A stretch of DNA of 32,134 nt from Candidatus Sumerlaeota bacterium. GTDB taxonomy: Bacteria > Sumerlaeota > Sumerlaeia > SLMS01. A program made the translations under genes and the position numbers. Under the pieces are notes generated by a model. That model had not been told where the DNA came from, did not search any database, and saw only the letters and a program-made list of their open reading frames with translations. The stretch is taken from NCBI GenBank assembly GCA_007132505.1, contig SLOM01000211.1, forward strand, positions 1 to 32,134. Direction: 5' to 3'. Below are positions 8,856-17,153 of this stretch, one piece after another; position 1 is the stretch's first letter; the number at the start of each line of letters is the position of its first letter.

Positions 8856-11177
8856 TCACTGTGAGCTGGTGTAGGTGAGCGATGTTGTCCATCGCTCGTT
8901 CGTGTAAATGATCGGTCTCTCGTAGGCCGGTACCCTCGGGGCCGGTCCGAACTCATGGGGAATTACGAATCCGTCGCCGTCCTCTCCCTTTGAGTAGCTG
9001 GCAACAGGAGCCTGCGTGTCAGCCTGCCAGGCAACCCAATAGGTGCCACGCCGCAGCGAAAGACTCGAGGGCGTGCCGTCAGAGATCGGAACGACAAGCT
9101 CATCACCTTCGGCCGTATTTCTGATCTGATCGGACTGCCATGCCAAGCTTATGCCCCCGGCCACTTCCCGGTAGACTGCAAGACGCACATGACCCTCTGC
9201 CACGTGACTGTAGAGCCTTACGTCCTCGATGTCTCCAGCCTCTGGCAATCTGACCTTGGTGGCTCTGAGTGTTCCCTTGTGGCCAAGTGCGAAGGGGAAC
9301 ACCCGAAACGGGGGATCCACGGGGAAGTAGTATCCGAATCCGTCGAAGGCATGCAGAACGCCCGGGAGCACTCCGCTCGGCACCACCTCACCTGGAAGCG
9401 GAAGCAACCCGACTTCGCGATCCCCTGCCTGACCATCACCGGGTACGGCCTTGATGATTCCCGGAGGACCGTCGTAGGTGGAGAAATAGACGATACCTGT
9501 ATTGGGGTCCTGCGCCCTGTTTGCAGGAGGCGCGGGATCGGCACTCGAATCGGCATGTGGGCCAATGCACTTGGCTTCCCTGGACGCAGGCTCATCCACC
9601 CTCCTCGGGGGTTCGCTGCCATCCCCACGGGATACTGCCACGAGCATAAGGTGGCATTCCCTCTCCTCATCCTCATCGAAATCAGAGCGCGTTGCAGGGA
9701 CACAGAAGACGAGGTCTCCTGTCTCGGTGTCTATCACGGCATTTTCCAGAGCACGCACGTTCTCGTGGAGCAGGAGGGAACCGGCCAGCCTCGGCTCTTC
9801 AACTGGATAGTTCAGCTCCACTTTCACCACCTGTGCGGAACCATGCTCGGCCGTCGTACCAAGATAGACGTAGCCATCGCCATGATCCAAAACCGAGGTG
9901 CTGACGTGGTGACGTTCGTCCCCCAGAGGGGATACCGTACTGACGCTTGGTGACGTCTCCGCCCCTGCAAGTGGGAAGCTTCCCAAGCCTATTGGAGAGC
10001 CGATGGTGAGGAAAAGGGCATGGCCATCATGGTCTTCACGGGTCATCGCTCCAAGAGGAAGGTCCGGACCCATTTCCCACGAGGCTATTACGTCGGGCGG
10101 AGAATCCCCATCTCCGAGGGTCACCAGCATCAATTCTCCCCAACTTCGGCGTGTCCCGGCAATTGTGTATGCGTGCCGCCTCTGCTGGTCCACGACGCCT
10201 AAAATGGCGGCTTCTTCCCGGCCCAGGATGATGCGGCCCACTTCGTATGGCGATGCATCACCAGCACCCAATGCCACCTTGAGAAACGTCGCCCGTATTG
10301 GCCGGCCAGGTCCAATGCCATGGCCCGTGAAATATGCATAACCTCCCCTGGGGTCCAGGAACGCATCCCGAAAAAGGACCATTTCCTCCTCCTCGAGCAC
10401 AAACCCGCTTACAACTCTGGGCATGCTGTCACCTTCCCCGAGATCAACCTTTGCGATATGGCCGCCCACCTCTGAGCCAAAATAGCCGAAGCCGTTCTTC
10501 TGATCAATGACAGCAGCATGGAAACTGCCCCGTCCGATAGCTATTGCACCAATCCGTCTTGGCAGAGTGTCGCCCTCTCCCATCTCCAATTTGACAAGCC
10601 GGTTGCTGACAGCGAAATATATATACCCGTTATCCGGATCAACGACGGCCGCATTTGCATCTATCTCACCCGCCTCCATTGTGATTGATCCTACGCGCCT
10701 TGGTGCCTCACCTTCATCGCCAAGAGCTATCTTGACTATGCGGGCCGGTCCCCCGGACGATGGCCTGATTCCCAGGTAAGCGTAGCCGTTCTCCGTGTCG
10801 AATGCTGCGCTCTGAATCCATCTTTCGTCGTTCAGCAGGCCGAGGGAACCTACCCGCCGATGAGCCTCTACGTCGGGTCCAAGCTCAATCTTCAGGATGC
10901 CGGGAATGCGCGACCTGTGACCGGCGATGGCGTAGGCATGGGCGCCGTCGGAGGCGATGTGTAACAGGCCGGCAGAAGTCGGTGAGAGACCCCTTGGCTC
11001 CAACGCGAGCATGCCGCCGTTCGGATAGTCCGTGGTGCCGGGGGACAGGACTCCAGCGCGGCGCGGCTCCTCAGCGGGCGCCACCGGGCACAGCACCAGC
11101 ACCGCCAGGCAGGCGAGGACCCGTGCTGCAAGCAGAAGAGGAGGCCATGCCTTCGAGCAATGGTTGCCAGCCCTCAT
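8856..11177 (-). CDS. Secreted beta-propeller-like repeat protein
   Basis: Signal peptide (LLLAARVLACLAVLVLCPVAPAEE) and about eight repeats of the type AVVDPDNGYIYFAVSNRLVKLEMGEGDTLPRRIGAI. Start taken as ATG at 11177. Confidence 0.7.
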   Translation of the reverse strand: MRAGNHCSKAWPPLLLAARVLACLAVLVLCPVAPAEEPRRAGVLSPGTTDYPNGGMLALEPRGLSPTSAGLLHIASDGAHAYAIAGHRSRIPGILKIELGPDVEAHRRVGSLGLLNDERWIQSAAFDTENGYAYLGIRPSSGGPARIVKIALGDEGEAPRRVGSITMEAGEIDANAAVVDPDNGYIYFAVSNRLVKLEMGEGDTLPRRIGAIAIGRGSFHAAVIDQKNGFGYFGSEVGGHIAKVDLGEGDSMPRVVSGFVLEEEEMVLFRDAFLDPRGGYAYFTGHGIGPGRPIRATFLKVALGAGDASPYEVGRIILGREEAAILGVVDQQRRHAYTIAGTRRSWGELMLVTLGDGDSPPDVIASWEMGPDLPLGAMTREDHDGHALFLTIGSPIGLGSFPLAGAETSPSVSTVSPLGDERHHVSTSVLDHGDGYVYLGTTAEHGSAQVVKVELNYPVEEPRLAGSLLLHENVRALENAVIDTETGDLVFCVPATRSDFDEDEERECHLMLVAVSRGDGSEPPRRVDEPASREAKCIGPHADSSADPAPPANRAQDPNTGIVYFSTYDGPPGIIKAVPGDGQAGDREVGLLPLPGEVVPSGVLPGVLHAFDGFGYYFPVDPPFRVFPFALGHKGTLRATKVRLPEAGDIEDVRLYSHVAEGHVRLAVYREVAGGISLAWQSDQIRNTAEGDELVVPISDGTPSSLSLRRGTYWVAWQADTQAPVASYSKGEDGDGFVIPHEFGPAPRVPAYERPIIYTNERWTTSLTYTSSQ

Positions 11178-11463
11178 GGAACTGCTCCTGACGAATTTTG
11201 GGAAGCGCACTGCCGTTGGCCACAGAATGCAAGCTGAATCGCCTACGAGGAAGCCGTGCCGATTCGGGCAGGTGCCAGTGTTCGTGCCTTGGGAGGAGGC
11301 CCGGAGCACGACGCAATGCAGATGGTGCAGGCCGGTAATCACTCTTCCTTGCTCGCTCCCCCTCTCCACTTGCCGCCGGGTGGCGGGGAGTGGATTCGTG
11401 CTGCGCCGGGGCGGGAGGCGTGTGTGCCGTCTGCTCCGGCTCATTTCACGCAACGGCCCGCTC

Positions 11464-12147
11464 ATGCACCCATCCGCCGACGACGCGCGCTTCCCACTGT
11501 GGCTCGAGCTGTCCGGCCTGCCCGGCAGGGTGAACGAGGTGGCGAAGGTGCCGTATGCGTGGGTGGTGTTCCGCAAAGTCGTCGAGCTGGACATGGCCGC
11601 AAACCCGCTCCGGCCGGGACTGGTGGAGGTCACACCGGCGGAACTGGCCGAGCGGTGCGGCCTCGACGCGAAGAAGCTCGGACGCGCGGTGAAGGGCCTG
11701 CGAAAGGCCGCCGTCCTGCGGGCTTTCCTCCCTGATCACGAGGAGGAACCGGCGCTCTTCCAGGTCCTGACACCCGTGCCCACGCCGCAGCCTCCCGACG
11801 AAGTGCGCGCCCGCCACCCGGACCTCTTCCTCGAGTCGCTCTGGCCGCCGCGCTACGCCGAGGCCACGCCGGAGGAGACCGGGGCGGACGCGGAAGGCGC
11901 GGAGCTGCGCGGCGAGCAGAAGATCAAGCGCGTCGTGGAACTCTACCTCAACACCTTCTCGATGCGCCTGAACTCGCTGATTCTCGACCAGCTCCAGCTC
12001 ATGGCGAACCACTACGATCTGGCGCTTGTCGAGCGGGTGTTCGAGCGGGCGCGAAAGCGCGAGGCGCGATCGCTCGGCTGGGTAATGACGGAGATTCGGC
12101 GCGAGATAAGGCGGCGGGAAGAAGCCGGAATGAAGGAGGGCGAATGA
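11464..12147 (+). CDS. DnaD-like / replication-protein-like domain protein
   Basis: MHPSADDARFPLWLELSGLPGRVNEVAKVPYAWVVFRKVVELD...LTPAELAERCGLDAKKLGRAVKGLRKA (winged-helix-like) plus C-terminal helical RVVELYLNTFSMRLNSLILDQLQLMANHYDLALVERVFERARKREARSLGWVMTEI. Confidence 0.5.
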   Translation: MHPSADDARFPLWLELSGLPGRVNEVAKVPYAWVVFRKVVELDMAANPLRPGLVEVTPAELAERCGLDAKKLGRAVKGLRKAAVLRAFLPDHEEEPALFQVLTPVPTPQPPDEVRARHPDLFLESLWPPRYAEATPEETGADAEGAELRGEQKIKRVVELYLNTFSMRLNSLILDQLQLMANHYDLALVERVFERARKREARSLGWVMTEIRREIRRREEAGMKEGE

Positions 12148-12287
12148 AGTGCGCCGGCGGGCATCTCTTTCGCCGGGGGAGTGTGCAACGTGGCGTTTCG
12201 CCTCAGGACGGCGCAGCTCGCCGTGCTGGTTGCTATTGTTGGCCAGGGGCTGATGTCCCACTCACCATTGGAAGGGGGAACCATTCC

Positions 12288-12650
12288 ATGAAGTTGCGTT
12301 CGATTGCGGGTATTTGCGGGTTGTTTGTCGCTGCCGGGCTGCTGTCCGGCTGTGTGTTTGCCTCCGTGGTGCCACCGCGCGGTGTGATCTACACGGACCA
12401 GACCGCACCACTCTTCCCGGGAGGAGGTCCCGGGACGGCGGAAGGCCGGGCCTCCGCTCACAACATCCTGTTCCTTGTCGGCTGGGGGAACGTCGGGCTC
12501 GATAAGGCCATGAAGAACGGCGGCATCAAGCAGGTGAGCCACACCGACTACCGCATTGAGAACTATGCGCTTATCTATCAGCGGTTCACAATCATCGTGA
12601 AGGGTGAGACGGAGCCGAGGGAAGGGCCTCCGGGAGGCGGCCGCCCATGA
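12288..12650 (+). CDS. TRL-like family lipoprotein 1
   Basis: MKLRSIAGICGLFVAAGLLSGC lipobox; GVIYTDQTAPL...AHNILFLVGWGNVGLDKAMKNGGIKQVSHTDYRIENYALIYQRFTIIVKGE. RBS-like GAAGGGGG upstream. Confidence 0.75.
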   Translation: MKLRSIAGICGLFVAAGLLSGCVFASVVPPRGVIYTDQTAPLFPGGGPGTAEGRASAHNILFLVGWGNVGLDKAMKNGGIKQVSHTDYRIENYALIYQRFTIIVKGETEPREGPPGGGRP

Positions 12651-13108
12651 GCAGCCCATCGCTCGTTCGGACTCTGGCGGTCTGCATGGGACTGCTGCCG
12701 GCCTTTGCACTTCTGTCCGGATGCAGTCCAACCGGCACCCGGGCCGGCATTGGAATGCCGCGCGCCTTCATCTACTCAAATTACGAGACGCCCTTCACCG
12801 CCAAGCGCACACGGGGCGAGCCCCTCGTCATTCCCGATGGGCTTGTCATGGGCAAGGCCACCACGCACCAGATATCCCTCAGTCCGCCCTCCGCGCCGGG
12901 GTTCTCCTACACGGATGATTTCCTCACGGACCGCGCCATGGGTGCTGCAAGTGCCGGCTGGGGAAACATGGGCCTTGAGAAAGCCATGGCGGATGGAAAC
13001 ATCACCGAAGTCATCTACGGTGATGCACACAAGCTGAACATCCTCAGCATTTACAAGCGCGTTACCCTGAAGGTGTATGGCCCACCCGCGGAAAACGGAG
13101 AGGACTGA
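12647..13108 (+). CDS. TRL-like family lipoprotein 2
   Basis: Lipobox LLSGC; SAGWGNMGLEKAMADGNITEVIYGDAHKLNILSIYKRVTLKVYG. ATGA overlap with the upstream gene. Confidence 0.7.
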   Translation: MSSPSLVRTLAVCMGLLPAFALLSGCSPTGTRAGIGMPRAFIYSNYETPFTAKRTRGEPLVIPDGLVMGKATTHQISLSPPSAPGFSYTDDFLTDRAMGAASAGWGNMGLEKAMADGNITEVIYGDAHKLNILSIYKRVTLKVYGPPAENGED

Positions 13109-13179
13109 ACCCTTTCGAGCAGATGCCTCACCGCGCGATCATCCGAAGAGCCCGTGAACTCAGCCTCCGGAGGCACGCC

Positions 13180-13557
13180 ATGACGGAGACATTGCTCCTG
13201 ATCGCCCTTGCGGGGGCGCTTGGGACTCTTGCGCGTCACTTCATTGCCACCTACGTCCAGCTCTCAGCCGGACCCGGGTTCCCTTGGGGGACCATGACGG
13301 TCAACGTGATCGGCTGCTTCCTGTTCGGCTTCCTGTGGGTTGCACTCGGCAGCCGGTGGGAGGTGAGCCTCGAATCGCAGCGCGTGGTTTTCATCGGGTT
13401 CCTCGGCGCCTTCACCACGTTCTCCACCTACGTGTTTGAGGTGGGCGGGCTGGTGAACAGCCAGGACTGGTTGAAGGCGGGGCTTTACTTCACCGGTGTG
13501 AACGGGGTCGGCGTCGTCTGCCTGGTGGCGGGGGCGCTGCTGGCCAAGATGTTGTAG
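13180..13557 (+). CDS. crcB: Fluoride efflux transporter CrcB
   Basis: GALGTLARHFIATYVQL...FPWGTMTVNVIGCFLFGFLW...FIGFLGAFTTFSTYVFEV; RBS GGAGG just upstream of ATG 13180. Confidence 0.92.
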   Translation: MTETLLLIALAGALGTLARHFIATYVQLSAGPGFPWGTMTVNVIGCFLFGFLWVALGSRWEVSLESQRVVFIGFLGAFTTFSTYVFEVGGLVNSQDWLKAGLYFTGVNGVGVVCLVAGALLAKML

Positions 13558-13620
13558 TGGGGAGGCAGGACAGAGAGCCGCGCGGCTGTCAATGTCCGGC
13601 CGGAGGATTCACGGCGCGTC

Positions 13621-14640
13621 TCAGTAGGTGAGCACGGCCCCGAGGACCGACTCCGGCGCCCGTTGCGCTTTTTCGTAGACCGCCGAGGCGCGCTCGATGG
13701 GGAGACGGTCGGTCACGAGGGGCGAGACCTGCACCTTGCGCTCGGCGAGCAGGTTGCAGAAGCAGCCCATGTTGTCGCGCTCGGTCCAGCGTGCCAGGGC
13801 GCGTGGGTAGCCGGCGCCCTTGACCTCGAAGTCGCGGTCCCCGGCGCCTTCTCCCCCGCCGAGAGCCGAATGCAGGGTCAGGCGCTTCTCCACCAACAGC
13901 TCCAAGTCGGTCAGCCCATTGACTGCCGTGCCCAGCACGATCATGCCGGCGGGGCGCAGGAGGCTGATGGCCAGGGGCAGGGACTCGGGGTTCTGTGCCG
14001 TCGCCACCAGTGCTGCGTCGGCGCCGTGCCCGCCCGTCAGGGCATCCACTGTGCGGATGAGCCCGTCGTCGTCCGGCAGGAAGGTCTGGGAGATGCCGAT
14101 TGTGCGCATCTTGTTGAGGCGGAATTCGGAGGGATCCACGAGCAGGGGCGTCGCCCCGGCGGCCCGAACGAGCTGTGCGGCGAGCAGGCCCATCAGCTCA
14201 CCGCCGATAATGAGAACGACTTCCCCCAACTGAACGCGGGCACTTCGCACCAGGTGGAGCGCGGCGGCGCCCTGTCCGGCGAAGGCACCCTCCTCGTGGT
14301 TGACCTTCTTGGGCAGCTCCACGGCCAGGTTCTCCGGCACGACAAGCTGTGCGCCGTGATAGACGTAGGGATTGCCGGCCACGGCCACGCGCACGCCGGT
14401 CTTGAGAGTACGGACCGAGGGACCGACCTCCAGCACCGTGCCGCTGGCACATTCGCCAAGCGGGACGCCGTCCTCTCCACGCTTGAGGCCGCGTGGTGCC
14501 TCCTTGAGGACCTGCAGCTCGTCGGGCAGCGTGAGGGCGGAGTGACTGACCCGTACGCTGACAAAATTCCGCCCCATCCGCGGTTCCGGAAGGTCCACCA
14601 CCTTGGGCGAACCGGATCGGTGTGCGATCACGACTTTCAT
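13621..14640 (-). CDS. MDR-superfamily oxidoreductase, like the N-terminal domain of bi-domain MDR/Gfo-Idh-MocA oxidoreductases
   Basis: PLGECASGTVLEVG, EEGAFAGQGAAALHLVRSARVQLGEVVLIIGGELMGLLAAQLVRAAGATPLLVDPS, GYPRALARWTERDN. Confidence 0.75.
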   Translation of the reverse strand: MKVVIAHRSGSPKVVDLPEPRMGRNFVSVRVSHSALTLPDELQVLKEAPRGLKRGEDGVPLGECASGTVLEVGPSVRTLKTGVRVAVAGNPYVYHGAQLVVPENLAVELPKKVNHEEGAFAGQGAAALHLVRSARVQLGEVVLIIGGELMGLLAAQLVRAAGATPLLVDPSEFRLNKMRTIGISQTFLPDDDGLIRTVDALTGGHGADAALVATAQNPESLPLAISLLRPAGMIVLGTAVNGLTDLELLVEKRLTLHSALGGGEGAGDRDFEVKGAGYPRALARWTERDNMGCFCNLLAERKVQVSPLVTDRLPIERASAVYEKAQRAPESVLGAVLTY

Positions 14641-14827
14641 CGGAATGCCATCCCTTCCTTGCGGAAATGGGTGCCGTGCGGGCGGTAGGGGGGTACTCCA
14701 CGCCGCTCGTGCGTCCCGGCGGCGGGAAGCCGGCAATAGTCACCCTTTGGCCAGTGGCCAGTTTCACCCGCCCGGCGGGCGGATGGGCAAGCCCCGAAAG
14801 CTCCCGCACCGTGCCGGGAGGTGCTTC

Positions 14828-16315
14828 TCAGTCACCGTTGGCCGCACGATCCCGCTCTTCGGAGAAAAGACCGTACCGCACCATCTTGTTGTGGAGGCTC
14901 TTGCGGCTGATGCCGAGCAGGCTCGCGGTTTCCTGGCGATGCCCACTGGTCTTCTGAAGGGCACGGCGGATGAGGTACTTTTCCAGGTGGTCCCCGAGAA
15001 GCTGAAGCCGGTCCGCGAGCGACTGTGAGAAGTCCTCGGTATCAAGCAGTGAGGCCAGGTCCAGCTCCCCGAACGCCTCGGCACCATCTCCTCCCGGAGG
15101 GGCGAGGTTCTGCGTGACGACGGGCTGATCGCCCCGAACGCTCGGGGGAAGGTGCTCCACCTCGATCGAAGTGCCTGAAGCCATGAGCATGGCGCGCTGC
15201 ACTGTGTTTTCCAGTTCGCGAATGTTCCCCGGCCATGGGTAGTTGAGCAGCTTCTGCAACGCCGCATCCGACACCGAGGAGATGGTCCGGCGCAGGCGCG
15301 GGTTGTACTGCCCGATGAAGTGGTCAATCAGCACGGGGATGTCGTCGCGCCTCTTGCGCAGGGGGGGAACGTGGATGGGCAGGACGTTGAGGCGGTAGTA
15401 AAGATCCTCGCGGAATTCCCCTTCCTCGACCATCTTGGCCAGGTCGCAGTTGGTGGCCGCGATGACCCGAATGTCCACGGAGATCGGCTTGTTGGAGCCG
15501 ACGCGCTCGATTTCGCGCTCCTGCAGCACGCGGAGCAGTTTTGCCTGAAGCGGCGGCGACATGTCGCCAATCTCGTCGAGGAACAGCGTCCCATTGTCCG
15601 CCGCCTCCACCTTGCCAATCTTCTGAGACACCGCCCCGGTGAAGGAACCGCGCTCGTGGCCGAACATCTCGCTCTCGAGCAGCGCCTCCGGGATGGCCAC
15701 CGTGTTCACCTTCACCAGCGACTGGCTGCGCCGCAGCGAGTGATTGTGGATGGCGGTGGCGATCAGCTCCTTGCCGGTGCCGCTCTCCCCGGTGATGAGC
15801 ACGGTCACGTCGTTGTCGAGGACCCTCTCGATCAAACCGAAGATCTCCTGCATGGCGGCACTCTGGCCAATGAGGCGATCGAAGGAGTAGCGCTGCGCCT
15901 GAGTGCGCCGCATATCCTCGAGCTGCTGGAGGAGGTTGACCTTCTCGACGGCGCGGCGGACGACGACGCGCACCTCCGTCAGGTCGAACGGCTTGGTGAA
16001 GTAGTCATAGGCCCCGGCCTGAAGCGCTTCCATGGCGGTGCGCTGGGTCCCGTGCGCAGTAATAAACACCACGATGAGGTCCGGTCGGATGGCACGCATG
16101 GCCCTGAACGCCGCCATGCCGTCCATGCGGGGCATGCGCATGTCCATCAGGACGAGGGAGTAGGGCGCGGATCGGACCTTCTCGAGGGCCTCGGCGCCGT
16201 CGCCGGCTTCGTCAATCTGGTAGGTGGGATCCTCGCGGCGGAGGACCTCGCGCAGCGTGAAGCGGATGTTTTCCTCGTCGTCAACGAGCAGGATGCGGGG
16301 CGCGGACATGGGCAT
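14828..16315 (-). CDS. Sigma-54-dependent response regulator (NtrC family)
   Basis: Receiver (ILLVDDEENIRFTL, LVLMDMRMPRMDG, VFITAHG), AAA+ (GESGTGKELIATAIH, GSFTGA, GTLFLDEI), Fis-type HTH (RQETASLLGISRKSLHNKMVRYGL). Confidence 0.95.
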   Translation of the reverse strand: MPMSAPRILLVDDEENIRFTLREVLRREDPTYQIDEAGDGAEALEKVRSAPYSLVLMDMRMPRMDGMAAFRAMRAIRPDLIVVFITAHGTQRTAMEALQAGAYDYFTKPFDLTEVRVVVRRAVEKVNLLQQLEDMRRTQAQRYSFDRLIGQSAAMQEIFGLIERVLDNDVTVLITGESGTGKELIATAIHNHSLRRSQSLVKVNTVAIPEALLESEMFGHERGSFTGAVSQKIGKVEAADNGTLFLDEIGDMSPPLQAKLLRVLQEREIERVGSNKPISVDIRVIAATNCDLAKMVEEGEFREDLYYRLNVLPIHVPPLRKRRDDIPVLIDHFIGQYNPRLRRTISSVSDAALQKLLNYPWPGNIRELENTVQRAMLMASGTSIEVEHLPPSVRGDQPVVTQNLAPPGGDGAEAFGELDLASLLDTEDFSQSLADRLQLLGDHLEKYLIRRALQKTSGHRQETASLLGISRKSLHNKMVRYGLFSEERDRAANGD

Positions 16316-16393
16316 TCGGCGAGGATTGTCTTTCGGCGAAGGGGGGCATCGTGCTGTTTCCGGGCAAGGAAGCGCCCCCGCCCGGGGAGCTTC

Positions 16394-16425
16394 AAGAGGA
16401 AACCCCGCCCGATGACCGGGCGGGG
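16394..16425 (-). terminator. Rho-independent terminator for the ferritin-like gene
   Basis: On the minus strand CCCCGCCCG-GTCAT-CGGGCGGGG followed by TTTCCTCTT; 9-bp stem, 5-nt loop. Confidence 0.75.
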
Positions 16426-16459
16426 CGTTGGGGATGCAGCTTTGGAGCGGTGAGCGGGC

Positions 16460-16873
16460 TCAGCCGAGCATGCGCTCCATTTCGAGGGCGTGGCCTTCCT
16501 CGTCGGCGGCCTGATCCTCCATGTGGAGTTTCAGCTCGATCAGGCCGGCCTCCTCGGCCAGATCGGCCAGCTTCTTGTAGTGCTCCACGTCCTTCTTTTC
16601 CTCGGCTATATCGTTCTTGAGCATCGCCCTAACCTCTTGCGGGGGCGGTGTCAGGTCGGGGTTCAGCTTGGGAACGCCGCCGAGCATGACGATTTTCTCG
16701 GCCAGATACTTGGCGTGGCCGATCTCATCGTTGACCTCCGCGTCATACATCGAGCGGACAGGGGCGTACTCGATGCCCTTGATCATCGAGGCCTGAAGCA
16801 TGTAGCGGAGGAAAGTACTGACTTCGCGATTCAGGGCCTTCTGAAGCCCGTCAATCAGTTCCTGTGATGCCAT
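16460..16873 (-). CDS. Ferritin-like / bacterioferritin-family protein
   Basis: NREVSTFLRYMLQASM, NDEIGHAKYLAEKIVMLGGVP, AEEKKDVEHYKKLADLAEEAG, DEEGHALEMERML: repeated E and ExxH diiron ligands. ATG at 16873 with upstream GGAGG. Confidence 0.88.
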   Translation of the reverse strand: MASQELIDGLQKALNREVSTFLRYMLQASMIKGIEYAPVRSMYDAEVNDEIGHAKYLAEKIVMLGGVPKLNPDLTPPPQEVRAMLKNDIAEEKKDVEHYKKLADLAEEAGLIELKLHMEDQAADEEGHALEMERMLG

Positions 16874-17153
16874 GGGAGAAACCTCCATAGGTTACGTGGT
16901 ATGTCGCTCTTTCCGTGCTTCGTCCGTACCGAACTGTTTCTATCAGGGGGCCAGTCGCGTGCCAACCGCAAAGCCCCCGCGATAGCGAAGCGGGGTGCGG
17001 ACGCGCGGGCGAGTGCATGCCGGCCACCGGGAATGCGGGGAGGTGTTGGACCATCTTCGCTTGCGGCTCCGGGCCTGACGCGGGCAGGAATCGGGTATTC
17101 CGGACATGCCCCAGGGCACCCGATACTGTCGTCCGGCGGACCCGAGGACACCC

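Noticed and set aside
13109-13179. Fluoride riboswitch upstream of crcB
   Set aside because: I could not match the crcB-motif core (GGCGAUG...CGCC with pseudoknot) in the short upstream region.
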